Origin: Acidobacteria bacterium CG_4_9_14_3_um_filter_49_7
GTDB lineage: Bacteria > Acidobacteriota > Holophagae > Thermotomaculales > Thermotomaculaceae
DNA length: 15,071 nt
Direction of reading: 5' to 3'
NCBI GenBank assembly: GCA_002789615.1
Contig: PFTO01000179.1
Coordinates: 1 to 15,071, forward strand
Part shown: positions 1-7,147 of the stretch, piece by piece
Position numbering within the stretch: position 1 is the first letter of the stretch
Layout: every line of letters starts with the position of its first letter
Position numbers and translations under genes: made by a program
The notes under the pieces: model-generated
Databases searched by the model: none
Seen by the model: the letters and a program-made list of their open reading frames with translations, nothing else
What the model was told of the DNA's origin: nothing

Positions 1-62
1 TTTGAAAACAGGACACATGCAACGAGAAAAACGAAAAATCGGGTCAGAAATGTGCGGCGCAT
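1..62 (-). CDS. Truncated gene: N-terminus of an exported protein (signal peptide only)
   Basis: Reading leftwards, an ATG at 62-60 follows GGAGG with a 6-nt TAATAA spacer. The frame stays open to the window edge and encodes MRRTFLTRFFVFLVACVLFS. That is a basic N-terminus followed by a hydrophobic stretch, as in a Sec signal peptide. LVAC at residues 13-16 fits a lipobox loosely, so a lipoprotein is possible, although the hydrophobic core before it is short. The mature protein lies outside the window, so no function can be given. The gene lies downstream of, and in the same direction as, the nitroreductase. The start rests on the strong ribosome binding site and the signal-like composition. 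Confidence 0.55.
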   Translation of the reverse strand, partial: MRRTFLTRFFVFLVACVLFS

Positions 63-102
63 TTATTACCTCCACGCGTTGGTCGACATCTGGTGCAATT
101 GT

Positions 103-141
103 GTTTCAGGAACATTCTACAAGCTATGCATTTCCTGAAAC
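103..141. repeat. Inverted repeat between nitroreductase and the truncated gene
   Basis: Perfect 10-bp arms GTTTCAGGAA (103-112) and TTCCTGAAAC (132-141) are separated by 19 nt. It lies after the nitroreductase stop codon and before the ribosome binding site of the partial gene. No T tract follows on either strand, so an intrinsic terminator is not clearly supported. It could be a terminator-like or processing hairpin, or an operator for the downstream gene. Confidence 0.4.
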
Positions 142-171
142 GCGATATTACGGATCACACTGGGAGGCGGT

Positions 172-774
172 TCAGAAGCGATCCCTGATGACGACTTCAT
201 CCATGGGAAGCTGCCCGCCACGGGGCCACGGATCCTTTATCCCTTTCCCAATGGCCACGTACATGGCGACTACGTGATCCTCCGGAAGATGAATCAATTT
301 CCCCACTGCATCAAAATTAAATCCATCCATCGGGCATGCGCCATATCCAAGGGAGTTTGCTGCGAGCATGATCGTCTGGGCGGCAATTCCGCAGGACCGC
401 ATGGCCTCATCCCGCATTACCTGGGGTTTGTTTTCATAGTAGGCGCGAATGGCAGGCACAATGAAATCCCGAACCGGCTGGTCTGCATTTTTCCAATATC
501 GTTCCGGTTCTTTTTCCCAGGAATGAAGATCCGCGCACAGAATAATAAAGAGGGACGCGTCGGTTACCTGGCTCTGATCCCAGGAGGCCGCTCGGATTTC
601 CTTTCTCAATTCTGGATCGGATACGACGACAAATCGCCAATTTTGGATATTGAAGGCCGTCGGTGCCAGCGTTGCCAGTTCCAGAATGGTGTGCACATCC
701 GTTTCCGGCATGACAAACTCCGGATCAAAATTCTTGATGGCCCGTCGTGATTGAATTGCTGTTAATACGTCCAT
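172..774 (-). CDS. Nitroreductase family flavoprotein
   Basis: This 200-residue protein has the layout of FMN-dependent nitroreductases. These are cytoplasmic, usually homodimeric enzymes that use NAD(P)H to reduce nitro compounds, quinones or similar acceptors. Visible features are an N-terminal SRRAIKNF segment (FMN phosphate contact), PTAFNIQNWRF at about residue 40 (equivalent to the usual PSxxNxQPW motif), and a C-terminal GYGACPMDGF followed by AIGKG. The start chosen is the ATG at 774, 4 nt after AAGGAGGT; an upstream in-frame ATG at 810 has no ribosome binding site and would overlap this one. The gene appears to be monocistronic. A palindrome just upstream (794-807) may be an operator. 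The physiological substrate cannot be inferred. Confidence 0.9.
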   Translation of the reverse strand: MDVLTAIQSRRAIKNFDPEFVMPETDVHTILELATLAPTAFNIQNWRFVVVSDPELRKEIRAASWDQSQVTDASLFIILCADLHSWEKEPERYWKNADQPVRDFIVPAIRAYYENKPQVMRDEAMRSCGIAAQTIMLAANSLGYGACPMDGFNFDAVGKLIHLPEDHVVAMYVAIGKGIKDPWPRGGQLPMDEVVIRDRF

Positions 775-793
775 GGGTACCTCCTTCAAAGCT

Positions 794-807
794 TTACAAA
801 ATTGTAA
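794..807. promoter_or_regulatory. Palindrome upstream of the nitroreductase, possible operator over a -10 box
   Basis: TTACAA-AA-TTGTAA is a perfect 6+2+6 palindrome about 20 nt upstream of the nitroreductase ATG. On the minus strand it contains TACAAT, a reasonable -10 hexamer, although no good -35 lies at the right distance. A repressor site overlapping the promoter is one reading; a chance AT-rich palindrome is the other. Confidence 0.3.
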
Positions 808-892
808 CATAAATCTGGAATAAAAAGAGGGAATGATTTTTCTGTTTCCCGTCCTTTTAGAAGAACTTTTTTCACATTCTGGTTTACACTGT

Positions 893-926
893 TTGAAGTT
901 TTGAATGTTGAAGTTTTGAATGGGAA
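893..926. repeat. 15-bp perfect tandem duplication with AATGGGAA motif
   Basis: TTGAAGTTTTGAATG occurs twice back to back (893-907 and 908-922) between the SDR gene and the nitroreductase. The second copy runs into AATGGGAA at 919-926. The same motif lies next to the repeat arms of the element at 2017-2163, which is why I group this with the other intergenic repeats. No coding potential or promoter is evident here. Confidence 0.6.
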
Positions 927-1001
927 CGAGAAATCAAGAACAGATCAGAGAAACAGTTACTTCCCTGCATTTTTTTCAATTCAACAGTTAACACTTTTCA
1001 T

Positions 1002-1979
1002 CTAAAATTCGGCACTTTGCGCCGCAAGCCAGTTATGACAGTCGCGGACCATGTCGGCCAGGGAAACAGGTTGATAGTCCAGTTCCCGGACAGCTTTTTC
1101 TGAACTGGCACGAAGGTGTTCGGTAGAGAGCTCGATCTTTTCAGGGGTCAGGTCCGGTTCTTTCCGGGTGATATAAGAAAACCACTGGGAAAATCGCGCG
1201 ATGGTCTTGAGAATTACGGTGGGCAGGGGTTTTCCCGGTACCTCTTTTCCAAGGACTTTTCCAATTTCCTGTGCCAGTTCCAGGAAAGTGGCTTCCACAC
1301 CGCCAAGGATGTATCGTTCCCCTTTTTTGCCTTTTTCAAACGCGGTCAAATGGGCTCTGGCCGCTTCCCTTGCGTGGCAGAACGTGCCGGTACCGCTGGG
1401 AATGCCGGGTAGTTTGTCTTCCTGAATGAGGAAAAACAACTGGCTCCAGTTATGAGTATCGTAAGGCCCCACAATGTGGCAGGGATTTAGAAAAACAGCG
1501 TCCAGCCCTTTCTCAATCGCCTGGTCTACAACCTTTGCGGATTTCCACTTGGTTCGCATGTAGTTGGATCGCCCGTTCATGGCATTGGACAGCGTTTCTT
1601 CGGTAATCACGCCGGGGTGATAGCCGAATTCAGCAATACTGGAGGTGTGAATGAACCGGCCCGCGCCTTTCTCGCTGGAAACAGTCGTCATGTTTCGTGT
1701 GCCTTCCACGTTGATGCGGGTCTGGTTCCTGTTTGCCAATATCCACTGACTGGTGTCCGCGGCAGTGTGAAACACCGCATCGGGATTCTCCGGCATGGCG
1801 TTTCGCAATGAGTCAATGTCTGTGACATCCCCTGCCACGAGCTTAATTTCCGGTTTCTGCAAGTGGCTGATGTCCGAGGTCTTGCGGTGCAAGGCGGTTA
1901 CCTGCCAACCGGCTTCCACGAGTAGTTCAACCAGATGACGTCCCAGAAACCCTGTTCCCCCGGTGACAAATGCTCTCAT
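1002..1979 (-). CDS. NAD(P)-dependent extended SDR, dihydroflavonol-4-reductase/epimerase-like
   Basis: This 325-residue protein is an extended short-chain dehydrogenase/reductase. The N-terminal GGTGFLGRH is the Rossmann dinucleotide-binding motif (TGxxGxxG). GDVTDIDSL is the acidic motif after strand 3, HTAAD follows strand 4, and HTSSIAEFG with YMRTK supplies the catalytic Ser and YxxxK pair. LNPCHIVGPYD is the substrate-loop segment of this subfamily. Relatives reduce ketones on isoprenoid, flavonoid-like or sugar substrates, and the sequence does not say which. The start ATG at 1979 lies 8 nt after AGAGGAG. It is transcribed alone, between two repeat-bearing intergenic regions; an unrelated operon lies upstream. 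Confidence 0.88.
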   Translation of the reverse strand: MRAFVTGGTGFLGRHLVELLVEAGWQVTALHRKTSDISHLQKPEIKLVAGDVTDIDSLRNAMPENPDAVFHTAADTSQWILANRNQTRINVEGTRNMTTVSSEKGAGRFIHTSSIAEFGYHPGVITEETLSNAMNGRSNYMRTKWKSAKVVDQAIEKGLDAVFLNPCHIVGPYDTHNWSQLFFLIQEDKLPGIPSGTGTFCHAREAARAHLTAFEKGKKGERYILGGVEATFLELAQEIGKVLGKEVPGKPLPTVILKTIARFSQWFSYITRKEPDLTPEKIELSTEHLRASSEKAVRELDYQPVSLADMVRDCHNWLAAQSAEF

Positions 1980-2016
1980 GAATCATGCTCCTCTTGTTTT
2001 GCTGCTCCAAAGTATA

Positions 2017-2163
2017 CCATTTTTCCAATGGCGTGATTTGTGATTCGTAATTTGTAACTTGTAAGAGGGGGAATGGGAAAAGACTGTCATTGGCAATCTG
2101 GCCTTCTCCACAAGTCACAGGTCACAAGTCACCGAATGATTCCGCCTGTGGCGGAATCATTCG
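2017..2163. repeat. Intergenic element A: heptad-repeat arms flanked by hairpins
   Basis: From left to right: a small hairpin (CCATT/AATGG, 2017-2031); four degenerate heptads from 2034 (TGATTTG, TGATTCG, TAATTTG, TAACTTG); a core with AATGGGAA at 2072-2079 and CTGGCCTTCT; three inverted heptads at 2111-2131 (TGACTTG, TGACCTG, TGACTTG on the minus strand); and a perfect 14-bp hairpin with a 3-nt loop (CGAATGATTCCGCC at 2133-2146, complement at 2150-2163). The stop codon of the ABC permease (2157-2159) lies inside this last hairpin. No T tract follows it, so it is not a standard intrinsic terminator, although it may still stabilise or end the operon transcript. Confidence 0.75.
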
Positions 2164-3374
2164 TGTCTCAGCGCATCAATTGGATTCAATCGTGCGGCTT
2201 TTTTCGCCGGGTAAAAGCCGAAGAAAATACCTACGGCACCGGAAACACCGAATGCCATCATGACAATCTGGGGCTGAATCATTGCTGTCAGTTCAGTGAA
2301 GTGGTTCAGGATAACTCCTACACCGTAAGCAATTCCAATCCCGATAATGCCCCCGATCAAACTCAATACAACCGCTTCCGTGAGGAAGTGAACAAGTATG
2401 TCGCTTTCCCTCGCGCCAACTGCCAGGCGGATGCCGATTTCCCGGGTTCGTTCGGTAACGGAGACCAGCATGATGTTCATTATTCCGATTCCCCCGACCA
2501 GCAGTGAAACGGCCGCAATGGATCCCAGAAGTAAGGTGAGAATATGAGCGGCACTGGATGCAGCTTCCGTGATTTCGGCCTGGTTACGGATGACAAAGTC
2601 GTCATCTTCACCCGGTTTAATTTTGTGGGCCTCTCGAAGCAGTTGGGTGAGCTCCTCCTGGGCTGCAGGGATGTCTTTTGTGGAAATGGCGGATGCCATC
2701 ATGTAGCTGATGTAACGCCCTCCCTTGAGGCGGTAAAGAACAGTTGTGGAAGGTGCCAGCACCACGTCATCCTGGTCCATGCCCCGGGGATCCTGCCCTT
2801 TCGCAGTCAATACTCCGATGACGGTGAAAGGGGTGTTGTTGATACGGATGCGTTCCCCCACGGGGTTGGAATCGGGGAATAGATTTTCCTTCACAGTCTG
2901 GCCAATAACAGCAACTTTGGCCTTGGCTCGAACGTCCCGTTCTGTGAAGAAGGAGCCGCTTTTCAAGGACCATGCACGGATGGCTAGATATGCGGGATCA
3001 ACACCATAAATCCTGCAGTTCCAATTGCTGTTGCCGCCGATGATCTGACCACCGGAAACAACAATTGTCGATATGCCGGCTGTAAGGGATGATTCTTTCT
3101 GGAGCTTTTGAGCGTCGTCCAGCGTGAACCGGTTGAAACTTCCCGCCCCTCTGCTGACGCCGCCCATGTGGCTGTTGGCAGGAAAAATGATGAGCATGTT
3201 GGCACCAAGAGCGTCAATTTCCTTCTTGATCCGGTACTGGGAACCTTGACCAATACCCACCATGACAATGACGGCACCAACTCCAATGATGATACCGAGG
3301 GAAGTCAGCAGGCTGCGCATCCGGTTTTTCAGAATGGACTGGAAAGCCGCCTTGAAAATGTTTTGCCATTTCAT
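2157..3374 (-). CDS. ABC transporter permease, MacB/FtsX type
   Basis: This 405-residue inner-membrane protein has the MacB_PCD plus FtsX layout. A first membrane segment lies at about residues 20-42 (LLTSLGIIIGVGAVIVMVGIG). A large extracytoplasmic domain follows (about 43-275), then three membrane helices in the C-terminal third, ending NPIDALRHE, the usual end of this family. It should act as a dimer with the ATPase encoded just upstream and the MacA-like adaptor. Here the ATPase is a separate protein, whereas E. coli MacB fuses the two. The gene starts within the ATPase stop codon (ATGA overlap, 3371-3374), indicating translational coupling. Its stop codon sits inside the hairpin of repeat element A. 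The substrate is unknown; macrolides, peptides and lipoproteins are all handled by relatives. Confidence 0.92.
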   Translation of the reverse strand: MKWQNIFKAAFQSILKNRMRSLLTSLGIIIGVGAVIVMVGIGQGSQYRIKKEIDALGANMLIIFPANSHMGGVSRGAGSFNRFTLDDAQKLQKESSLTAGISTIVVSGGQIIGGNSNWNCRIYGVDPAYLAIRAWSLKSGSFFTERDVRAKAKVAVIGQTVKENLFPDSNPVGERIRINNTPFTVIGVLTAKGQDPRGMDQDDVVLAPSTTVLYRLKGGRYISYMMASAISTKDIPAAQEELTQLLREAHKIKPGEDDDFVIRNQAEITEAASSAAHILTLLLGSIAAVSLLVGGIGIMNIMLVSVTERTREIGIRLAVGARESDILVHFLTEAVVLSLIGGIIGIGIAYGVGVILNHFTELTAMIQPQIVMMAFGVSGAVGIFFGFYPAKKAARLNPIDALRHE

Positions 3375-4135
3375 GACATCACTTCACCGTTGGCATCATT
3401 TTCGAGGCTGGGAAGAGTGGGAAGCACATCTTTTGCAACCAGTCGACGGGCAACCGTGTTGTCTCCAACAATGCGGCCGTCGCTCATTTGAATTATCCGA
3501 CGGGTGTACCGGGCAATGTCCGGTTCATGGGTGACCAGAACCACTGTGATTCCCAGTTCGTTCAGTGCCTGAAACAGAGCCAGTATCTCGACAGAGGTTC
3601 GACTATCCAGGTTTCCGGTGGGTTCATCGGCGAGGATGATGGCGGGATTGTTGACCAGAGCCCTTGCGATAGCAACCCGCTGCTGTTCACCTCCGGACAT
3701 CTGGTTGGGTTCGTGATGAACCCGGTCAGACAGTCCTACTCGGTCAAGCGCGTCCAGTGCAGCCTGTTTTGTGTCGGGGATCCGGTTGGAACGGTCGTAA
3801 AATAAAGGCAACTCCACATTCTCCAGGGCAGATGTTTTTGCCAGCAGGTTGAACCCCTGGAACACAAAGCCAACTTTCTGGTTTCGGATATCGGCGTATT
3901 CGTTTCGGGTAAGTTTATTGACGTTAACACCGTCCAGCAGATAGTCGCCGTCCGAAGGCGTATCGAGGCATCCCAGCATATTCATCAAGGTAGATTTCCC
4001 CGAACCGGAGGCCCCCATTATGGAGACAAATTCACCTGTTTCGACTGAGAGGTCAATTCCGCGAAGGGCATGTACTGTGACAGTTCCCATACTGTAGTTT
4101 TTCTTCAGCTCTCTGGTTTCGATAACAGTAGTCAT
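3371..4135 (-). CDS. ABC transporter ATP-binding protein, MacB/LolD type
   Basis: This is a complete 254-residue nucleotide-binding subunit. Motifs are Walker A GASGSGKST (41-49), Q-loop glutamine in VFQGFNLL (93), signature MSGGEQQR (146-153), Walker B AIILADEPTGNLD (about 165-177) and switch histidine in VTHEPD (203). The short ELKKNY...VHALRGIDLSV start is typical of the LolD/MacB/FtsE group, which powers FtsX-type permeases. The ATG at 4135 was preferred over the in-frame ATG at 4189 because GGAAG precedes it and because the longer form would overlap the adaptor gene. Only 10 nt separate it from the adaptor stop, and it overlaps the permease start by 4 nt, so the three genes form one operon. 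Confidence 0.95.
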   Translation of the reverse strand: MTTVIETRELKKNYSMGTVTVHALRGIDLSVETGEFVSIMGASGSGKSTLMNMLGCLDTPSDGDYLLDGVNVNKLTRNEYADIRNQKVGFVFQGFNLLAKTSALENVELPLFYDRSNRIPDTKQAALDALDRVGLSDRVHHEPNQMSGGEQQRVAIARALVNNPAIILADEPTGNLDSRTSVEILALFQALNELGITVVLVTHEPDIARYTRRIIQMSDGRIVGDNTVARRLVAKDVLPTLPSLENDANGEVMS

Positions 4136-4145
4136 CTCTGCTTCC

Positions 4146-5384
4146 TTAGAGGAGCCGCCGGTGTCGGACTGATGGTTGACTGGACCCATTGCTGCTCTTC
4201 TGGTTTAGACCAACAATAACTTCTATTCCTTCTTTCAGCTTCCGGGATTGCTTCACGGCAGTGAATTTTCCATCTGTAGGGCCGGGAATAAAACCGCTCA
4301 TTTCCGGTTTTCCATCTTCTCCAAGAATCCAGACCATTTTGAAGTCTCTTCTGCGGTCGTTCCCGGCTGCCGGTGGTGCTGAGCCGGAGTTATTTCCCGG
4401 TCTCATACGCTGACCGCCTCCTGAATTTGCCATGCGCTTTTTCATCTGTTCCCGCATAGCCGATTGCATGGCTTCGGTGGGCTTGAACCGCAACGCAGCG
4501 TTGGGTATCAGAAGAATATTTTCCAGGTGTTGAGCTATGAAATCGACTGTGGCGGTCATACCGGGGAGTAGCAGGTGATCCGGATTGTCCGCGTTGACAA
4601 TGACGGTGTAATTGACCACATTGTTGACAGTGGACGGCTGCAGGCGAATCTGTTTGACAGTTCCACTGAAGGATTTATCCGGATACGCCTCCACTGTGAA
4701 ACGTACAGATTGATTCAGGCGAATCTGGCCGATATCACTTTCATCCACCAATGCCTGAATCTCCATTTTGGAGAGATCAGCGGCCACAAGGAACAGGGTT
4801 GGGGTGGAGAAGCTCGCCGCCACTGTCTGCCCCGGTTCTACATTCCGCTGGATAATAGTTCCATCAATAGGTGAACGGATATCCGCGTAATTCAAGTTGG
4901 TCTCGGCGCGATTCAGAGAGGTTTCGGCTGAAATTACAGATGCCTTCGCGGTTGCCAGATTGGTTTTACCCTGGACAAACTCCTGTTCAGAAACCATTTT
5001 GTTATCGTATAGCCGTTTACTCCGCTTGAAATCTGCTTGTGCCAGTTCTTCCTGTGCCCGGGCCTTCATTAAGCCGGCTCTGGCTTCCTGAACCGCTGAT
5101 TTCAATACGCGTTTGTCCAATACGGCCAGGAGCTGGTCCTTCTTGACATGATCATTGAAATCCGCCAGTACCTGTTTCAGTGTGCCGGAAACCTGTGTTC
5201 CGACTTCCACAGTGCCGATGGCACTGAGGGTTCCGGTACTGGATACTGTATTTTCCAGAGTTCCCTTTGTCAGTTTGACTGTGGTAAAGGTGGTTTCGCC
5301 GTTTTCTTTTTCTCGGGCTGTCACGAAAAAATAAGCACCAACTGCCACAGCGACCAGAACCAGAATAACAATGAGTTTTTTCAT
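4146..5384 (-). CDS. Periplasmic adaptor (membrane fusion) protein, MacA/HlyD family
   Basis: The 412-residue protein opens with a signal anchor (KKLIVILVLVAVAVGAYFFV). The first half of a lipoyl domain follows (about 50-95, with VGTQVSGTLKQV). Next are an alpha-helical hairpin rich in Ala, Glu and Lys (about 100-165) and the second lipoyl half (IRSPIDGTIIQRNVEPGQTV). The beta-barrel follows, with LLPGMTATVDF. It should bridge the FtsX-type permease to an outer-membrane channel; no TolC-like gene is present in the window. A low-complexity Gly/Ser/Pro/Asn-rich insert with GGGQRMRPGNNSGS lies between the barrel and the membrane-proximal domain, at about 320-345. The start is the ATG at 5384 after AAGGGGAAAA; the TTG one codon upstream is less likely. 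It is the first gene of the operon. Confidence 0.93.
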   Translation of the reverse strand: MKKLIVILVLVAVAVGAYFFVTAREKENGETTFTTVKLTKGTLENTVSSTGTLSAIGTVEVGTQVSGTLKQVLADFNDHVKKDQLLAVLDKRVLKSAVQEARAGLMKARAQEELAQADFKRSKRLYDNKMVSEQEFVQGKTNLATAKASVISAETSLNRAETNLNYADIRSPIDGTIIQRNVEPGQTVAASFSTPTLFLVAADLSKMEIQALVDESDIGQIRLNQSVRFTVEAYPDKSFSGTVKQIRLQPSTVNNVVNYTVIVNADNPDHLLLPGMTATVDFIAQHLENILLIPNAALRFKPTEAMQSAMREQMKKRMANSGGGQRMRPGNNSGSAPPAAGNDRRRDFKMVWILGEDGKPEMSGFIPGPTDGKFTAVKQSRKLKEGIEVIVGLNQKSSNGSSQPSVRHRRLL

Positions 5385-5434
5385 CAAGTTTTCCCCTTTT
5401 CACTGCCTGTTATCAGGCTGTATCGTTCACTTCA

Positions 5435-5476
5435 ATTATACGGAAGTAAAGGGGTGGGATTTGTAACAAAATGTAA
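5435..5476 (-). promoter_or_regulatory. Putative promoter of the efflux operon with upstream GTAA direct repeat
   Basis: On the minus strand TATAAT (5440-5435) is a perfect -10 hexamer, 50 nt before the adaptor ATG. No good -35 lies 16-18 nt upstream, which suggests an activated promoter. About 25 nt further upstream the plus strand reads GTAACAAAATGTAAT, two GTAA half-sites 10 bp apart. That spacing is like the boxes of OmpR-family response regulators such as CpxR (GTAAA-N5-GTAAA). The assignment to such a regulator is inference. Confidence 0.4.
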
Positions 5477-5477
5477 T

Positions 5478-5700
5478 GTCCGGCCCCCCGGGCCGGACAG
5501 TGACTTGTAACTTGTGATTAGTGATTTGTAAAGAGGAGTAATGGAACCGGGGCGTTCCCGGTTCCCGCTTTTCTTCCAAGTTTCTTAAAAGTTACTGCCT
5601 CGTTTGCGAAGTTTCCCGCCCCTGCCTTCTTTCTTAACAAGTCACAAATCACAAGTTACAAGTCACTGTCACGACTTGGTCCTTCGGACCGAGTCGTGAC
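5478..5700. repeat. Intergenic element B: inverted heptad-repeat arms between two hairpins
   Basis: This is the larger relative of element A. The left hairpin is GTCCGGCCC-CCC-GGGCCGGAC (5478-5498). Four heptads follow at 5501-5528 (TGACTTG, TAACTTG, TGATTAG, TGATTTG), then a core beginning AAAGAGGAGTAATGGAAC. The core contains a further 9-bp hairpin (GGAACCGGG at 5543-5551, CCCGGTTCC at 5557-5565) followed by CGCTTTTCTT, and ends with CTGCCTTCT. Four inverted heptads lie at 5638-5665. The right hairpin has 15 paired positions, one of them G.T (5668-5682 with 5686-5700, loop TTC). The right heptads and hairpin encode the end of the MFS transporter. Confidence 0.8.
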
Positions 5701-7011
5701 AAGCCGGAAGATGAACAGGGCTATTGCCGCAGTAAAGCCGATGACCACAAAATAGTACCAGATGTAGTGAGCGTGGGCATATCGTGCTGTCAGTTCGGTT
5801 TTTGTCAGTCCAACAAGTGTCTTCGGGTCGGGGCAGTAAGCGTCCAGAAGAAAACCGGACATAAAAAAGCCCACCAGCGCTGACATAAATGAATGAAGAT
5901 GACTGAACCCCAGATATACGCCTTCCTCGCCTTTGGGCGCCATAAGAGAGAAAAATTCGAGGAATCGGGGGGAGATGAAGCATTCCGCAATTCCCTGAAT
6001 GGCTATACCCACTATCATCATGATTGTGTAGGGGTGCATCACCATTCCAAGAAGCGGGATAGAATCTCCGGCAAGGCGCTGGAGCCAGGGCCCGGCGGAC
6101 ATAGCGAGAGCTGAGAACGGCATTAACACCATTCCCATGAGCATGGCGGTTACCGCTTTGTATTTCCTTGTCCAGTGGGTAATCAGTACCACAAACAGTA
6201 CCACGACGGCGGGGTTCACGTTGGCGACCCATTCCGGCCGGGCGCCTGGCCCCACCATGCGGATAATATACTTGGGCATGGTAGCGTACATCTGCCCCTG
6301 AATGGTCCAGAATCCGGCTACGATGAGAGTGAGAATAATCAGGCGTGGCATAGTGAGAATCTTGACGAGAGCGTGCAGCACCTCTTTCGTGGATTTTCGT
6401 TCCGACGGAGTTTCAATGTTCTTGAATACAAAAATGGCAAAAAGCAGGGCGACTAATGCCATTCCGGCAGAGAAGAAATTAACATAGCGGAGACCCATTC
6501 CCTGACGAATAAATGGAACGAAGGTTTTGCCGCTGAACGCCCCGATATTAACCACCCAGTAAAACAGGGAATAGCCCCTGGCACGGTTAATTTCAGTTGT
6601 AGTTTTTGCGACCGTTCCGGTTATCAACGGTTTGATGAATGAACAGCCCACCATCACCACAAATAGAAAAAGAACGACCGTGATTTTAGATTCCACAACA
6701 GGCTGGAATCCCAGCATTGCGTAGCCAAAGGTCAATAAGGCGAACGCAAGAATGAGTCCGTTCTTGAAGCCGATCCGGTCAGACACAGCTCCAACAAATG
6801 GCGGCAGAAGGTAAAGTCCCGCATAAAACAGACCCGCGACAATCCCGGTTTCCTTGTCTGAAAAGCCAACAATATCAGTTAAATACAAGGTTATAACAAT
6901 AAAAAAACCATAATAGGCGGCACGCTCAAACAGTTCCATGGTGTTTGCCAGCCAGAAATCCATGGGGAATTTCCAGCCCTGTTTGCCGGCAGTCATTTCG
7001 GCTGTCGTCAT
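5656..7011 (-). CDS. MFS transporter of the POT/PTR2 (proton-coupled peptide transporter) type
   Basis: This 451-residue, about 12-helix inner-membrane protein carries two POT hallmarks. MELFERAAYYGF near residue 26 is the ExxER proton-coupling motif of helix 1. FYWVVNIGAFSG (about 150) corresponds to the PTR2 signature FYxxINxGSL. SDRIGFKNG after helix 2 is the MFS loop motif. POT proteins import di- and tripeptides or related solutes with protons; the substrate here is not determined. The start ATG at 7011 follows GGAGGGTTAA. The C-terminal residues TTRSEGPSRDSDL are encoded by the hairpin and heptad repeats of element B, and the TAA stop lies within a heptad. The tail is therefore probably acquired or diverged rather than part of the ancestral protein. 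Confidence 0.88.
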   Translation of the reverse strand: MTTAEMTAGKQGWKFPMDFWLANTMELFERAAYYGFFIVITLYLTDIVGFSDKETGIVAGLFYAGLYLLPPFVGAVSDRIGFKNGLILAFALLTFGYAMLGFQPVVESKITVVLFLFVVMVGCSFIKPLITGTVAKTTTEINRARGYSLFYWVVNIGAFSGKTFVPFIRQGMGLRYVNFFSAGMALVALLFAIFVFKNIETPSERKSTKEVLHALVKILTMPRLIILTLIVAGFWTIQGQMYATMPKYIIRMVGPGARPEWVANVNPAVVVLFVVLITHWTRKYKAVTAMLMGMVLMPFSALAMSAGPWLQRLAGDSIPLLGMVMHPYTIMMIVGIAIQGIAECFISPRFLEFFSLMAPKGEEGVYLGFSHLHSFMSALVGFFMSGFLLDAYCPDPKTLVGLTKTELTARYAHAHYIWYYFVVIGFTAAIALFIFRLVTTRSEGPSRDSDL

Positions 7012-7061
7012 TTAACCCTCCGGATACTTATTGAAGAGGATTTTACACGAAATAGGGCATT

Positions 7062-7090
7062 TTTATATGTATTTTTTTGATTCCTTTGAA
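7062..7090 (-). promoter_or_regulatory. Putative promoter of the POT-type transporter
   Basis: On the minus strand TTCAAA (7090-7085) and TATAAA (7067-7062) are separated by 17 nt, each matching four to five of six sigma70 consensus positions. The site is about 50 nt upstream of the transporter ATG, in an AT-rich divergent region shared with the DUF4019 gene. The plus-strand promoter for the latter is less clear; TATATT at about 7111-7116 is a possible -10. Confidence 0.35.
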
Positions 7091-7147
7091 TGAAACGGAT
7101 AAATCTTAGAGTATATTGTATGCATGAATTTGAAAAGGGAGGAGAAG

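Noticed and set aside
2..277. Plus-strand open frame at the left edge
   Set aside because: It runs antisense across the nitroreductase end, has no ribosome binding site or family similarity, and conflicts with the better supported minus-strand signal-peptide start at 62.
2034..2131. CRISPR array or direct-repeat array from the repeated TGACTTG-like units
   Set aside because: Units are only 7 nt, degenerate, contiguous without spacers, and inverted between the two arms; no cas gene is present.
2133..2163. 14-bp hairpin at the permease stop as a standard intrinsic terminator
   Set aside because: No T tract follows on the minus strand; the next bases are the GTGACTTG repeats. It is kept as part of element A instead.
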